64,000 nucleotides of DNA from Nocardia elegans NBRC 108235. Lineage in GTDB: Bacteria; Actinomycetota; Actinomycetes; Mycobacteriales; Mycobacteriaceae. The stretch is taken from NCBI RefSeq assembly GCF_001612845.1, contig NZ_BDBF01000017.1, positions 1 to 64,000 on the forward strand. The letters are read 5' to 3'. Under the pieces are notes generated by a model, which did no database searches, had not been told where the DNA came from, and saw only the letters and a list, made by a program, of their open reading frames with translations. This document shows, piece by piece, positions 1 through 8,218 of this stretch. The translations under genes and the position numbers were made by a program. Numbering within the stretch: the stretch's first letter is position 1; every line of letters starts with the position of its first letter.

Positions 1-39
1 GGCGCCGATGCGCCTGGCGCCGATGCGCCGGGAGTCGAT

Positions 40-1554
40 GTGCCGGGCGCCGGCCGGGCGCGCTGGCTCGCCCTCGGTGCGCTCGGGCTCGCGATGCTCA
101 CCATCGGCCTCGACACCACGGTGCTGGTCGTCGCGCTGCCCACCATGGCCGTCGACCTGCATGCGAATACCGCTGCGCTGCAATGGTTCACCACCGCCTA
201 CACCCTCGCGCTGGCCGCCGTGATGCTGCCGGCGGGTGCGCTCGGCGACCGCTACGGCCGCAAGAAGTTCCTGCTGGCGGCGCTGGTCGTCTTCGGTGGG
301 GCATCGCTGTGGTGTGCGCTGGCGACCTCGGCGGGGATGTTGATCGCCGCCCGCGCGGTGCTGGGTATCGCGGCTGCCGCGATGATGCCGCTGTCGATGT
401 CGGTGCTGCCCGGCCTGTTCCCGGATCGAACCGAACGACAGCGCGCATTGACGGTCTGGGTCAGCTCCACCGCATTGGGGCTGCCGCTCGGGCCGATCGT
501 GGGTGGCTGGCTGCTGAACCATTTCTGGTGGGGTTCGGTCTTCTTGATCAACGTTCCCCTGGTCGTGGTCGGGCTGATCGCGGTGGCGCTCCTGGTTCCG
601 GAAACCCGCAGCGATTCGGCCTTCCGCATCGATCTGCCCGGCGTGCTGCTCTCGGCCGCGGGCATGCTGGGATGCACCTACGGATTCATCCGCTTCGGCG
701 AACAGGGGTGGGGCGACGGCGCGGCCTGGGCGGCTGTGGTCGCCGGTGCGGCGCTGCTGGCCGGCTTCGTGTGGTGGCAGCGGCGGATCGCGCACCCACT
801 GGTCGACATCGCACTGTTCACCAACCGCGGATTCCGTTGGGGCACCGCGTATTCCGTTTTCGTGAACTTCGCGATGTTCGGCATGTTCTTCACCGTGCCG
901 CAGTACTTCCAGGCGGTGCTCGGTGTCGACTCGCTCGGTAGCGGGCTGCGGTTGCTGCCGCTGATCGGCGGGCTGGTGGTCGGCACGCGCGTGGTCGACA
1001 AGCTGCTGCCGAAACTCGGGGCGCGGATCGTGCTCAGCGGTGGCTTCCTGATCCTCGGCGCCGGGCTCGCCATGGGCGCCATGACCCGGGTGAGCAGCGG
1101 ATACGGCTACACCGCGGCCTGGACCACGATCCTGGGCTTCGCGATGGGCCTGGTCATGCCGGCCGCGATGGGAATGGCGATGGGGCAGCTGGGAGCCGAG
1201 CGCGCCGGTTCCGGTTCGGCGCTGCTGCAGGCGCTGCGCCAGGCCGGTGGCACCATCGGCGTGGCGGTGCTGGGCACCGTCCTCGCCACGCAATATCGCT
1301 CCGACCTGGGATCCTACAACCACGAGCCGGTGTCGGACGGCGTGAACGCGGGTGTCGCGGTGGCTCGGACCACCGGCAACGCCGACATGCTCGCCCACGT
1401 GCAATCGGCCTTCGTCTCCGGGATGGGCGCGATGCTGTGGCTGTGCGCCGGAGTGTGCGTGGTGGCGGCGCTGCTCGCCGCGATCCGGACCCGAAGCGGG
1501 GAGCCGGACCCGCACTCCGCGGCCGATGCGGGAGAATCGGTGCATGTCGGCTGA
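40..1554 (+). CDS. MFS drug-efflux transporter, DHA2 (EmrB/QacA) type; 5' end uncertain
   Basis: An integral membrane proton-driven exporter, likely for drugs or other toxic compounds. The 504 residues are almost wholly hydrophobic segments, consistent with the 14 helices of the DHA2 branch. Motif A (GDRYGRKKF) lies near residues 69-77 between helices 2 and 3, and the N-terminal helix carries the LDTTVLVVALP signature typical of EmrB/QacA pumps. The start used is a GTG, but the frame is open to the left edge of the window and upstream codons read as a GADAP-type repeat, so the true start may lie outside. The stop overlaps the following TetR gene, which probably represses it. Substrate cannot be told from sequence. 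Confidence 0.85.
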   Translation: MPGAGRARWLALGALGLAMLTIGLDTTVLVVALPTMAVDLHANTAALQWFTTAYTLALAAVMLPAGALGDRYGRKKFLLAALVVFGGASLWCALATSAGMLIAARAVLGIAAAAMMPLSMSVLPGLFPDRTERQRALTVWVSSTALGLPLGPIVGGWLLNHFWWGSVFLINVPLVVVGLIAVALLVPETRSDSAFRIDLPGVLLSAAGMLGCTYGFIRFGEQGWGDGAAWAAVVAGAALLAGFVWWQRRIAHPLVDIALFTNRGFRWGTAYSVFVNFAMFGMFFTVPQYFQAVLGVDSLGSGLRLLPLIGGLVVGTRVVDKLLPKLGARIVLSGGFLILGAGLAMGAMTRVSSGYGYTAAWTTILGFAMGLVMPAAMGMAMGQLGAERAGSGSALLQALRQAGGTIGVAVLGTVLATQYRSDLGSYNHEPVSDGVNAGVAVARTTGNADMLAHVQSAFVSGMGAMLWLCAGVCVVAALLAAIRTRSGEPDPHSAADAGESVHVG

Positions 1555-2197
1555 GTCGAAAGCACCCGTTCGGGCCCACTCCGGGGCGACCACGCCGCCC
1601 CGGGCGGGCCTGCGCGAACGCAAGAAGCAGCGCACCCGCCGCACCATCCGCGCGGAAGCGATGAAACTGTTTCAGGCACAGGGGTATTCGGCGACCACGA
1701 TCGAGCAGATCGCCGAGGCCGCCGATATCTCGCCGAGCACCTTTTTCCGCTATTTTCCGTCCAAAGAGCAGGTGGTGCTGGCCGACGACGTCGATCCGAT
1801 CATGATCCACGCGCTCGAATCCCAGCCGCCGGAGCTGACGCCGCTGGCCGCGTTCCGCCAGGCGATGCGCGACACCTTCGACAATCTGGACCCGCAGGAC
1901 TGGCAGTTCGAGCAGGACCGCATGAAGCTGATCTACAGCGAGCCCGAGCTGCGCAGCGTGATCATGCAGGAGACCGAACGCAACGTGGATCTGGTCTCCG
2001 CGCTGCTCGCCCGCCGAGTCGGCCGCGAACCGAGCGACTTCGAGGTCCGTGCCTTCTCCGGGGCGATGATCGGGGCGATGATGACCGCGTTCGGCCGGGA
2101 GGGGCTCGATCTGGACAAGATCGACCGGATCGTGGAATTCATGGAGGCGGGCATGCCGCTGGGGCCGGCGGTCCCCGAACCGGAATCGGGCGACTGA
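1544..2197 (+). CDS. TetR-family transcriptional regulator
   Basis: A 217-residue TetR repressor. The N-terminal helix-turn-helix covers about residues 22-70 (TTIEQIAEAADISPSTFFRYF is the recognisable core) and a helical ligand-binding domain follows. The ATG chosen overlaps the last 11 bp of the efflux pump gene in another frame, so the two are translationally coupled and form one operon. By family habit it represses the pump and is released by a pump substrate. No clear operator is visible because the pump promoter is outside the window. Confidence 0.85.
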   Translation: MSAESKAPVRAHSGATTPPRAGLRERKKQRTRRTIRAEAMKLFQAQGYSATTIEQIAEAADISPSTFFRYFPSKEQVVLADDVDPIMIHALESQPPELTPLAAFRQAMRDTFDNLDPQDWQFEQDRMKLIYSEPELRSVIMQETERNVDLVSALLARRVGREPSDFEVRAFSGAMIGAMMTAFGREGLDLDKIDRIVEFMEAGMPLGPAVPEPESGD

Positions 2198-2209
2198 CGC
2201 CACCTCCGA

Positions 2210-3094
2210 TCAGGACGCGGTCAGCTCGGCTGCCGCGCTGTCGTCGGTCATGCCGGCGAAGAAGCCGCCGATCACGTCCTCGATCTCGGAAATCGACCGC
2301 GCGCAATACAGAATCGGCTGGTAATGCGTGATGTCGTAGGTCGCGGTGCCCATGTCGTGAATGTTCAGCGGACGCAGCCGGGCGTGCCGGAACTCCTCGA
2401 TCTCGCCGAACGAGGACAGCAAACCCGCACCGTAGCAACGCACTTCGCCCTTTTCGCGCACCACACCGAATTCCATGGAGAACCAGAACACGTCGGCCAG
2501 GAATTTCAACGCCGCCTCGGTCTCCAGCCGGGACACCGCGGCGCCGGCTTCGGCATAGATCGCGGCGAACCGTGGCGACGCCAATTGATTTGCGTGCCCA
2601 ATGATTTCGTGAATCGAATCGGGCTCCGGCGTGTACAGCGGAGCGGAATGGTGGCGAATGTACTGGGTGGAGTGGAAAATTCGATCGGCGAACGAGCCGA
2701 AGAATTCGCGCAGCGGCACCAGGCCGGCCGCCGGAACGTAGCGAAAACCGGTGAGCGGCACCAGTTTCGCGGTCACCTCGTCCAGTTGCGGAATATGATC
2801 GGCAGGCAGGTCCAGTCGCCGGGCGCCCTCGAGCACCTCCGCCGACGCGTACGTCCGATGTTTGCGCGTCAACTCCGCCGACACGATGCGCCAGACCCGC
2901 TGCTCCTCCTCGGTGTAGTCGATGCGCGGCAGCGTCTCGCCCTCCCGATACGCCAGCGCCAGCGCGGCGATCGCGTTGCGCCGCGCCCGATACTCCGGAT
3001 CGTGCACCCCCGGATGCTCGGCACTCAAATGCACCGTGACATCGCCGTCGTTACCCGTGGTAACCGGCGAATACAGCTGACCTTCGGTGAACAT
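2210..3094 (-). CDS. phhA: phenylalanine 4-monooxygenase / aromatic amino acid hydroxylase
   Basis: A pterin-dependent, non-haem iron monooxygenase expected to convert phenylalanine to tyrosine. The fold is recognised from HEIIGH (His162, His167) and the third iron ligand Glu208 in FWFSMEFG, plus the conserved FHSTQYIRH block. Its 294 residues make a catalytic domain with a short N-terminus and no ACT regulatory domain, as in bacterial enzymes. The ATG is chosen because the protein then starts MFTEGQ; GGAGG sits only 1 nt upstream, and an in-frame TTG lies four codons earlier, so the start is not settled. It converges on the TetR gene with a 12-bp gap. No pterin dehydratase gene is adjacent. 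Confidence 0.88.
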   Translation of the reverse strand: MFTEGQLYSPVTTGNDGDVTVHLSAEHPGVHDPEYRARRNAIAALALAYREGETLPRIDYTEEEQRVWRIVSAELTRKHRTYASAEVLEGARRLDLPADHIPQLDEVTAKLVPLTGFRYVPAAGLVPLREFFGSFADRIFHSTQYIRHHSAPLYTPEPDSIHEIIGHANQLASPRFAAIYAEAGAAVSRLETEAALKFLADVFWFSMEFGVVREKGEVRCYGAGLLSSFGEIEEFRHARLRPLNIHDMGTATYDITHYQPILYCARSISEIEDVIGGFFAGMTDDSAAAELTAS

Positions 3095-3209
3095 GCCTCC
3101 AGGCAAGCACCCGCACCCCGATCCGACAACAAACCCCCAGCAAACTGAGCAAATTGCCTAGCTGGAGCCGGTCCTACGGTCGCCGCGCTCCTGGCTCCGA
3201 TATCGATCC

Positions 3210-3644
3210 TCAGTCGATACTTCCTCTCGGCACGACCCAGACGTGTGGCTGACGCGTGACCGAGGCGATGTGTTCGAAGTCTTCGTCGTAGTGCAGGATC
3301 GTGGCTCCGTGGTACTCGGCGACTGCCGCGGTGAGTAGATCGACGATGCCGGCTGCACGATGTTTTCCCTGTCTGGCGAGCAATAGCTGCACTTCACGAG
3401 CCCGGTCGGCGATCGGCTCGGTGACCGGAAGTGTGGTGAATCGCGCCCGGCGACTGTGCGCGATGTTCTGGACGTCTGAAAGATTTCGACCCGAGTAGCC
3501 TGCTTCGAGATCGAGCGTGACACACGTTGCGGCCGCACGATCGGCGAGCAGACCGGCGATGACGGTCCGGACGCCGGGGTCGCTCAGACGGGCATATGCG
3601 GATGTATCGATCAGGTGCAGACGCAGTGGGATCGGTTCGATCAC
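3210..3644 (-). CDS. vapC: VapC-type PIN-domain ribonuclease toxin
   Basis: A PIN-domain endoribonuclease of about 144 residues, the toxin half of a type II toxin-antitoxin pair. Acidic metal ligands are visible at the expected places: Asp13 in LIDTSAYARL, Glu47, Asp102 in GIVDLL and Asp120/122 near the C-terminus. The start codon overlaps the stop of the antitoxin gene by 4 bp, the usual translational coupling. The target RNA cannot be predicted. Confidence 0.88.
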   Translation of the reverse strand: MIEPIPLRLHLIDTSAYARLSDPGVRTVIAGLLADRAAATCVTLDLEAGYSGRNLSDVQNIAHSRRARFTTLPVTEPIADRAREVQLLLARQGKHRAAGIVDLLTAAVAEYHGATILHYDEDFEHIASVTRQPHVWVVPRGSID

Positions 3645-3850
3645 CGCCGAGCCCCGCGCATGACCTCGGGGTCGCCGATATCGGGACCGACTCCGAAGCC
3701 GTAGGGATCGTTCAGAATCTCCTCGACGCGCCGACGACGTTCGGCGACGAACCGGAGCGCCGCGTTGACGGTGTCCTTCTTGGTGGTGGTACCCAGCTCT
3801 TTCGCGGCAAGGGTCAAGGCCTCGTCATCCAAGTCGATCATCGTCTTCAT
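3641..3850 (-). CDS. vapB: VapB-type antitoxin (ribbon-helix-helix)
   Basis: A 69-residue antitoxin. The N-terminal MKTMIDLDDEAL segment followed by an ALTLAAKELGTTTKKDTVNAAL helix pair matches the ribbon-helix-helix VapB family that starts with a short DNA-binding beta strand. The C-terminus (ILNDPYGFG) would wrap the toxin. It is first in the vapBC operon and probably autorepresses it. A TACCGT box lies 7 nt upstream of the ATG, suggesting a leaderless transcript. Confidence 0.87.
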   Translation of the reverse strand: MKTMIDLDDEALTLAAKELGTTTKKDTVNAALRFVAERRRRVEEILNDPYGFGVGPDIGDPEVMRGARR

Positions 3851-3857
3851 ATTTACA

Positions 3858-3863
3858 ACGGTA
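3858..3863 (-). promoter_or_regulatory. -10 box (TACCGT) of vapB, leaderless type
   Basis: TACCGT on the minus strand, 7 nt before the vapB ATG. This spacing places the transcription start at or next to the start codon. Confidence 0.45.
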
Positions 3864-3971
3864 TGTCCGCCCCCTTATGACGAGCAATACTGGTTGATGC
3901 AACCGTTATTCGGCGCCACCGGCCATGTGGATGGGTGCCCGCGTGCGCCGGCGGCCCGGCCCGACGACGAA

Positions 3972-4005
3972 AAGGCCGCCCGCATCGAAAGATGCGGGCG
4001 GCCTT
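3972..4005 (-). terminator. hairpin terminator of the sdh operon
   Basis: A perfect 15-bp stem (AAGGCCGCCCGCATC and its complement) with a GAAA/TTTC tetraloop, starting about 30 nt after the sdhB stop. The stem ends in T residues when read on the minus strand, and a CGTTTTT run follows on the plus strand. It separates sdhCDAB from vapBC. Confidence 0.85.
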
Positions 4006-4034
4006 CGTTTTTCGGACTCTGCGAGTCTGCTACC

Positions 4035-4811
4035 TCAGGGGCGGGCGAACAGGAGAGCTCGCTTGACCTCCTGGATGGCCTTGGTGACCTCGATGCCGCG
4101 GGGGCAGGCGTCGGTGCAGTTGAAGGTGGTGCGGCAGCGCCAGACGCCTTCGACGTCGTTGAGGATGTCGAGACGCTCGCGGGCGCCCTCGTCGCGGCTG
4201 TCGAAGATGAAGCGGTGAGCGTTCACGATCGCGGCCGGGCCGAAGTAGCTGCCGTCGCTCCAGTACACGGGGCAGGAGGTGGTGCAGCAGGCGCACAGGA
4301 TGCACTTGGTGGTGTCATCGAAGCGGTGCCGGTCGGTCTGGGACTGGATGCGCTCACGGGTCGGCGCGTTACCCGAGGTGATCAGGTACGGCTTCACCGC
4401 GCGGAACGCGTCGAAGAACGGCTCCATGTTCACCACGAGGTCCTTCTCCACGGGCAGGCCGCGGATCGGCTCGACGGTGACGGTGAGCTCCTTGCCGTTC
4501 TTGGGCAGCATGTCGCGCATCAGCACCTTGCACGCCAGCCGGTTCACGCCGTTGATGCGCATGGCGTCGGAGCCACAGACACCGTGCGCGCAGGAGCGGC
4601 GGAAGGTGAGCGTGCCGTCCAGGTAGGACTTGATGTAGATGAGCACGTTCAGGAAGCGGTCGGTCGGCAGGACCGGCACCTGGAACGAATCCCAGTGCGC
4701 GCCCTTGTCGTCCTCCGGGTTGAACCGGGCGACCTTCACCGTCACCATGGTCGACCCGTCGGGCACGGGGGCCGGCTTCTGCCCGGCCGGGGCTTCGGCT
4801 ACAGCAGTCAT
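4035..4811 (-). CDS. sdhB: succinate dehydrogenase iron-sulfur subunit
   Basis: The electron-transfer subunit of complex II, passing electrons from SdhA to the membrane anchor. Its 258 residues hold the [2Fe-2S] cysteines (SCAHGVCGSDAM...LAC) in the N-terminal ferredoxin domain and the CILCACCTTSCPVYW and CTDACPRGI cysteines that bind the [4Fe-4S] and [3Fe-4S] clusters. It is last in sdhCDAB; its ATG shares one base with the sdhA stop (TGATG), so translation is coupled. Confidence 0.97.
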   Translation of the reverse strand: MTAVAEAPAGQKPAPVPDGSTMVTVKVARFNPEDDKGAHWDSFQVPVLPTDRFLNVLIYIKSYLDGTLTFRRSCAHGVCGSDAMRINGVNRLACKVLMRDMLPKNGKELTVTVEPIRGLPVEKDLVVNMEPFFDAFRAVKPYLITSGNAPTRERIQSQTDRHRFDDTTKCILCACCTTSCPVYWSDGSYFGPAAIVNAHRFIFDSRDEGARERLDILNDVEGVWRCRTTFNCTDACPRGIEVTKAIQEVKRALLFARP

Positions 4812-6595
4812 CAGTACTTACGCTCCATCGGCTCGTAACGGGTCTGCACGACCGGCTTGAAGTCGAGCTGGATGTCGGCGATCAGCTCCGCCGGCTTACC
4901 GGGCTCGACCTGCTTGTACGCCATGGTGTGGCGCATGAAGTTGACGTCGTCGCGGTCGGGGTAGTCCTCGCGGGCGTGGCCGCCGCGCGATTCCTTGCGG
5001 TTGAGCGCGCCCACGACGGTGACCTCGGCCAGCTCCAGCAGGAAGCCGAGCTCGACGGCCTCGAGCAGGTCGCTGTTGTAGCGCTTGCCCTTGTCCTGCA
5101 CGGTGATGTGCTGGTAGCGCTCCTTGAGCGCGTGGATGTCGGTCAGCGCCTGCTTGAGGGTCTCCTCGGTGCGGAACACCGCGGCGTTGGCGTCCATGGT
5201 GACCTGCAGCTCGGTGCGGATGTCGGCGACCCGCTCGTTGCCGTGGTCGCTCAGCAGCAGCGTCAGCCAGTCCTGCACCATCTGCGCCGGGTTCTCCGGC
5301 AGCTCGACGAATTCGGTGCGGGCGGCGTACTCCGCGGCGGCGATACCCGAGCGGCGGCCGAACACGTTGATGTCCAGCAGCGAGTTGGTGCCCAGGCGGT
5401 TCGAGCCGTGCACCGACACGCAGGCGCACTCACCGGCGGCGTACAGGCCGGGGACCACGTCGGTGTTGTTGCGCAGCACCTCGCCGCGGATGCGGGTCGG
5501 GATACCACCCATCACGTAGTGACAGGTCGGCATGACCGGCACCGGCTCCTTCACCGGGTCCACACCCAGGTAGGTGCGGGAGAACTCGGTGATGTCGGGC
5601 AGCTTCTCCTCGAGCACGTCTTCGCCGAGGTGGGTCACGTCGATGAAGACGTAGTCCTTGTTCGGACCGCCACCGCGACCCTCGAGGACCTCCTTGACCA
5701 TCGACCGGGCCACGATGTCGCGCGGCGCGAGGTCCTTGATGGTGGGGGCGTAGCGCTCCATGAAGCGCTCACCGGAGGCGTTGCGCAGGATGCCGCCCTC
5801 ACCGCGGACGGCCTCGGAGATCAGGATGCCCAGACCGGCCAGGCCCGTCGGATGGAACTGGTGGAACTCCATGTCCTCCAGCGGCAGCCCCTTGCGGAAC
5901 ACGATCGCCATACCGTCACCGGTCAGCGTGTGCGCGTTGGAGGTGGTCTTGTACATCCGGCCGGAACCGCCGGTGGCGAAGATGATCGCCTTGGCGTGGA
6001 AGACGTGGATCTCACCGGTGGCCAGCTCGTAGGCGACCACGCCGGTGGCGACCGAACCGCGGTCGGTCTCGCTCATCACCAGGTCGAGGACGTAGAACTC
6101 GTTGTAGAACTCCACGTCGTGCTTGACGCAGTTCTGGTAGAGCGTCTGCAGGATCATGTGGCCGGTGCGGTCGGCGGCGTAGCAGGCGCGGCGCACGGGC
6201 GCCTTGCCGTGGTCGCGGGTGTGACCGCCGAAGCGACGCTGGTCGATCTTGCCCTCGGGCGTCCGGTTGAACGGCAGGCCCATCTTCTCCAGGTCCAGCA
6301 CCGCGTCGATGGCCTCCTTGGCCATGATCTCCGCGGCGTCCTGGTCGACCAGGTAGTCACCACCCTTGACGGTGTCGAAGGTGTGCCATTCCCAGTTGTC
6401 TTCTTCGACGTTGGCCAGCGCGGCGCACATACCGCCCTGAGCCGCGCCGGTGTGGCTGCGGGTCGGGTACAGCTTGGTCAGCACGGCGGTGCGAGCCCGG
6501 GGGCCGGCCTCGATCGCCGCGCGCATCCCCGCGCCACCGGCACCGACGATGACCACGTCGTAGCGGTGTTCCTGAACCGGACGGGATTCACTCAT
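4811..6595 (-). CDS. sdhA: succinate dehydrogenase flavoprotein subunit
   Basis: The catalytic subunit oxidising succinate to fumarate at the cytoplasmic face of the membrane. The 594-residue protein shows the dinucleotide-binding loop VGAGGAGMRAA, the covalent-FAD histidine in RSHTGAAQGG, the HPTG active-site segment, and HGSNRLGTNSLLD near the C-terminal part of the flavin domain. The length matches the family. It starts 13 bp after the sdhD stop and runs into sdhB. Confidence 0.97.
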   Translation of the reverse strand: MSESRPVQEHRYDVVIVGAGGAGMRAAIEAGPRARTAVLTKLYPTRSHTGAAQGGMCAALANVEEDNWEWHTFDTVKGGDYLVDQDAAEIMAKEAIDAVLDLEKMGLPFNRTPEGKIDQRRFGGHTRDHGKAPVRRACYAADRTGHMILQTLYQNCVKHDVEFYNEFYVLDLVMSETDRGSVATGVVAYELATGEIHVFHAKAIIFATGGSGRMYKTTSNAHTLTGDGMAIVFRKGLPLEDMEFHQFHPTGLAGLGILISEAVRGEGGILRNASGERFMERYAPTIKDLAPRDIVARSMVKEVLEGRGGGPNKDYVFIDVTHLGEDVLEEKLPDITEFSRTYLGVDPVKEPVPVMPTCHYVMGGIPTRIRGEVLRNNTDVVPGLYAAGECACVSVHGSNRLGTNSLLDINVFGRRSGIAAAEYAARTEFVELPENPAQMVQDWLTLLLSDHGNERVADIRTELQVTMDANAAVFRTEETLKQALTDIHALKERYQHITVQDKGKRYNSDLLEAVELGFLLELAEVTVVGALNRKESRGGHAREDYPDRDDVNFMRHTMAYKQVEPGKPAELIADIQLDFKPVVQTRYEPMERKY

Positions 6596-6608
6596 CGCGG
6601 AGGCGTTC

Positions 6609-7040
6609 CTAACTGATGTTGGGGTCGAAGGTGAAGATGACGTAGGTGCCCACGCCCATGATCAGGATCATGGCGACGGCCAGCAGGGTCTTCAGCCAGA
6701 AGCGGGTGGAGTCCTTGCGGGAGTAGTCGTCGATGACCGTGCGCAGGCCGTTGCCACCGTGCAGTTGCGCCAGCCACAGCATGGCCAGATCCCAGCACTG
6801 CCAGAACGGGCTGGCCCAGCGGCCCGCCACGAAGCCGAAGTTCAGTCGCTTCACACCGCCGTCGAGCATCAGCATGATCGTCATGTGGCCCAGCACCAGC
6901 ACGATCAGCAGCAGGCCGGAGAAGCGCATGAACAGCCACGCGTACTTCTCGAAGTTGTTGCCGGAGGAGCGGCGCGGGGTGCGCGGCGAGTCGAGGCTGG
7001 CGGGCCGGTCGTAGGACTTGCCGAGAACAGGTGCGGTCAT
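6609..7040 (-). CDS. sdhD: succinate dehydrogenase hydrophobic membrane anchor
   Basis: A 143-residue membrane anchor of complex II. After a polar N-terminus it shows three hydrophobic segments, beginning YAWLFMRFSGLLLIVLVLGH, whose histidine is the likely haem b ligand. With SdhC it forms the quinone site. Only one base separates it from the sdhC stop. Confidence 0.93.
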   Translation of the reverse strand: MTAPVLGKSYDRPASLDSPRTPRRSSGNNFEKYAWLFMRFSGLLLIVLVLGHMTIMLMLDGGVKRLNFGFVAGRWASPFWQCWDLAMLWLAQLHGGNGLRTVIDDYSRKDSTRFWLKTLLAVAMILIMGVGTYVIFTFDPNIS

Positions 7041-7041
7041 A

Positions 7042-7443
7042 TCAGTGCTCCGTCAGCAGGTAGAAGAACTGGCGGCCGACGCCGGCGGCGGAGACCAGAA
7101 CCCAGATGGTGAGCACGATCCACAGCATCAGGCGCTGGTACTTGGGGCCCTTGGACCAGAAGTCGACGAGGATCACGCGGACGCCGTTGAGCGCGTGGAA
7201 CAGGACGCAGACGACCAGGCCCATCTCCATGAGGGCCACGACCGGGTTCTTGTAGGTCTCGATGGCCCGGTCGTAGGTGTCCGGGCTGACCCGCACCAGA
7301 GCGGTGTCGAGTACGTGGACGAACAGGAAGAAGAAGATCGTGACACCGGTGATCCGGTGCATCGCCCAGGACCACATACCCGGGTCGCCGCGGTACAGGG
7401 TCTTCCGCTTCGGCTGAGCCGGAGCTTCCAGTGTGGTCGTCAT
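7042..7443 (-). CDS. sdhC: succinate dehydrogenase cytochrome b556 subunit
   Basis: The first gene of sdhCDAB, 133 residues with three transmembrane helices. The SWAMHRITGV segment is the SdhC signature, and VHVLDTALV holds a probable haem-ligand histidine. An ATG is preferred to a longer upstream start in the same frame because GGAGG lies about 12 nt before it and the extra residues are not hydrophobic or conserved-looking. The operon promoter must lie in the 330-bp gap before cdd. Confidence 0.92.
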   Translation of the reverse strand: MTTTLEAPAQPKRKTLYRGDPGMWSWAMHRITGVTIFFFLFVHVLDTALVRVSPDTYDRAIETYKNPVVALMEMGLVVCVLFHALNGVRVILVDFWSKGPKYQRLMLWIVLTIWVLVSAAGVGRQFFYLLTEH

Positions 7444-7772
7444 AGCGTGCGGTGCCTCCAACGTCGTTGATGGACACGCCGGCGAGCCGGCAGTCGGATC
7501 CGGTCGCAGCTTCGGCATACGCCGAGCATGTGAATCTGGAGAAACACCAGCTCAACTCGGGCGCTGACATCCGGAGGCGGTGGCCGGCGGTGCGTTGCCA
7601 AACCTGGACCGATCTGTGGAGAACTCTAATCCCCGGCGATTCGCGGAACTAATTCGGCGTGCCGTGCGTTGAGCCTCCAAGCGGCGAGTTAGGTTTGCCT
7701 TGCCTGACTGTTCGACAGCGTCGCGATGCCATTTCTACGCTGTCATATCAGCCATTCGAGCGGAGGTCCGAT
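7444..7772. other. divergent intergenic region between sdhC and cdd
   Basis: No gene is seen here. The stretch must hold the promoters of sdhCDAB (minus) and cdd (plus). It includes a candidate DtxR/IdeR-like site and the GGAGG ribosome binding site just before cdd. Confidence 0.6.
7689..7707 (+). promoter_or_regulatory. candidate iron box (DtxR/IdeR-like)
   Basis: TTAGGTTTGCCTTGCCTGA matches 14 of 19 positions of the DtxR/IdeR consensus TTAGGTTAGGCTAACCTAA, with a perfect left half. It lies upstream of cdd and about 250 bp upstream of sdhC. Only one half-site is good, so this is tentative. Confidence 0.3.
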
Positions 7773-8174
7773 ATGCCGGAAATTGATTGGGATTCCCTGC
7801 GTCACAACGCATTTCGAGTAATGCGTAATGCGTATGCACCGTACTCCGGCTTTCCGGTCGGCGCCGCTGCTCTCACCGCCGGCGGTTCCATTGTGAGCGG
7901 CTGCAATGTGGAAAATGTCTCATACGGGCTCGGCGTCTGCGCCGAAACTGTACTCGTCGGTAACTTTTGTTCGTCCGGCGGCGGCCGTTTGCTGGCGGTC
8001 GCGGTCTGTGATTCGCACGGGGAAATCCTGATGCCCTGCGGGAGGTGCCGGCAGGTGCTCTACGAGCACGGCGGGCCGGAACTGCTCGTCGACCATCGTG
8101 ACGGCCCGGTACCCCTGGCGAGGTTGCTGCCGGACGCCTTCGGGCCGGACGATCTGGCCGCCGGCCGGAAATGA
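7773..8174 (+). CDS. cdd: cytidine deaminase
   Basis: Deaminates cytidine and deoxycytidine to the uridines in pyrimidine salvage. The 133-residue homotetrameric-type enzyme has Cys56-Ala-Glu58 (zinc ligand and proton shuttle) and PCGRCRQ with zinc cysteines 89 and 92. The ATG is preceded by CGGAGG at good spacing; an upstream in-frame extension has no support. It is followed by deoA, making a salvage operon. Confidence 0.95.
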   Translation: MPEIDWDSLRHNAFRVMRNAYAPYSGFPVGAAALTAGGSIVSGCNVENVSYGLGVCAETVLVGNFCSSGGGRLLAVAVCDSHGEILMPCGRCRQVLYEHGGPELLVDHRDGPVPLARLLPDAFGPDDLAAGRK

Positions 8175-8218
8175 TGTGAATTTCCGCACCCCGAACGGGA
8201 TCTGGAAGGCTTTTCGCC

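Noticed and set aside
5124..6616. Large plus-strand frames opposite sdhA
   Set aside because: Shadows of the sdhA gene, whose catalytic motifs are complete on the minus strand.
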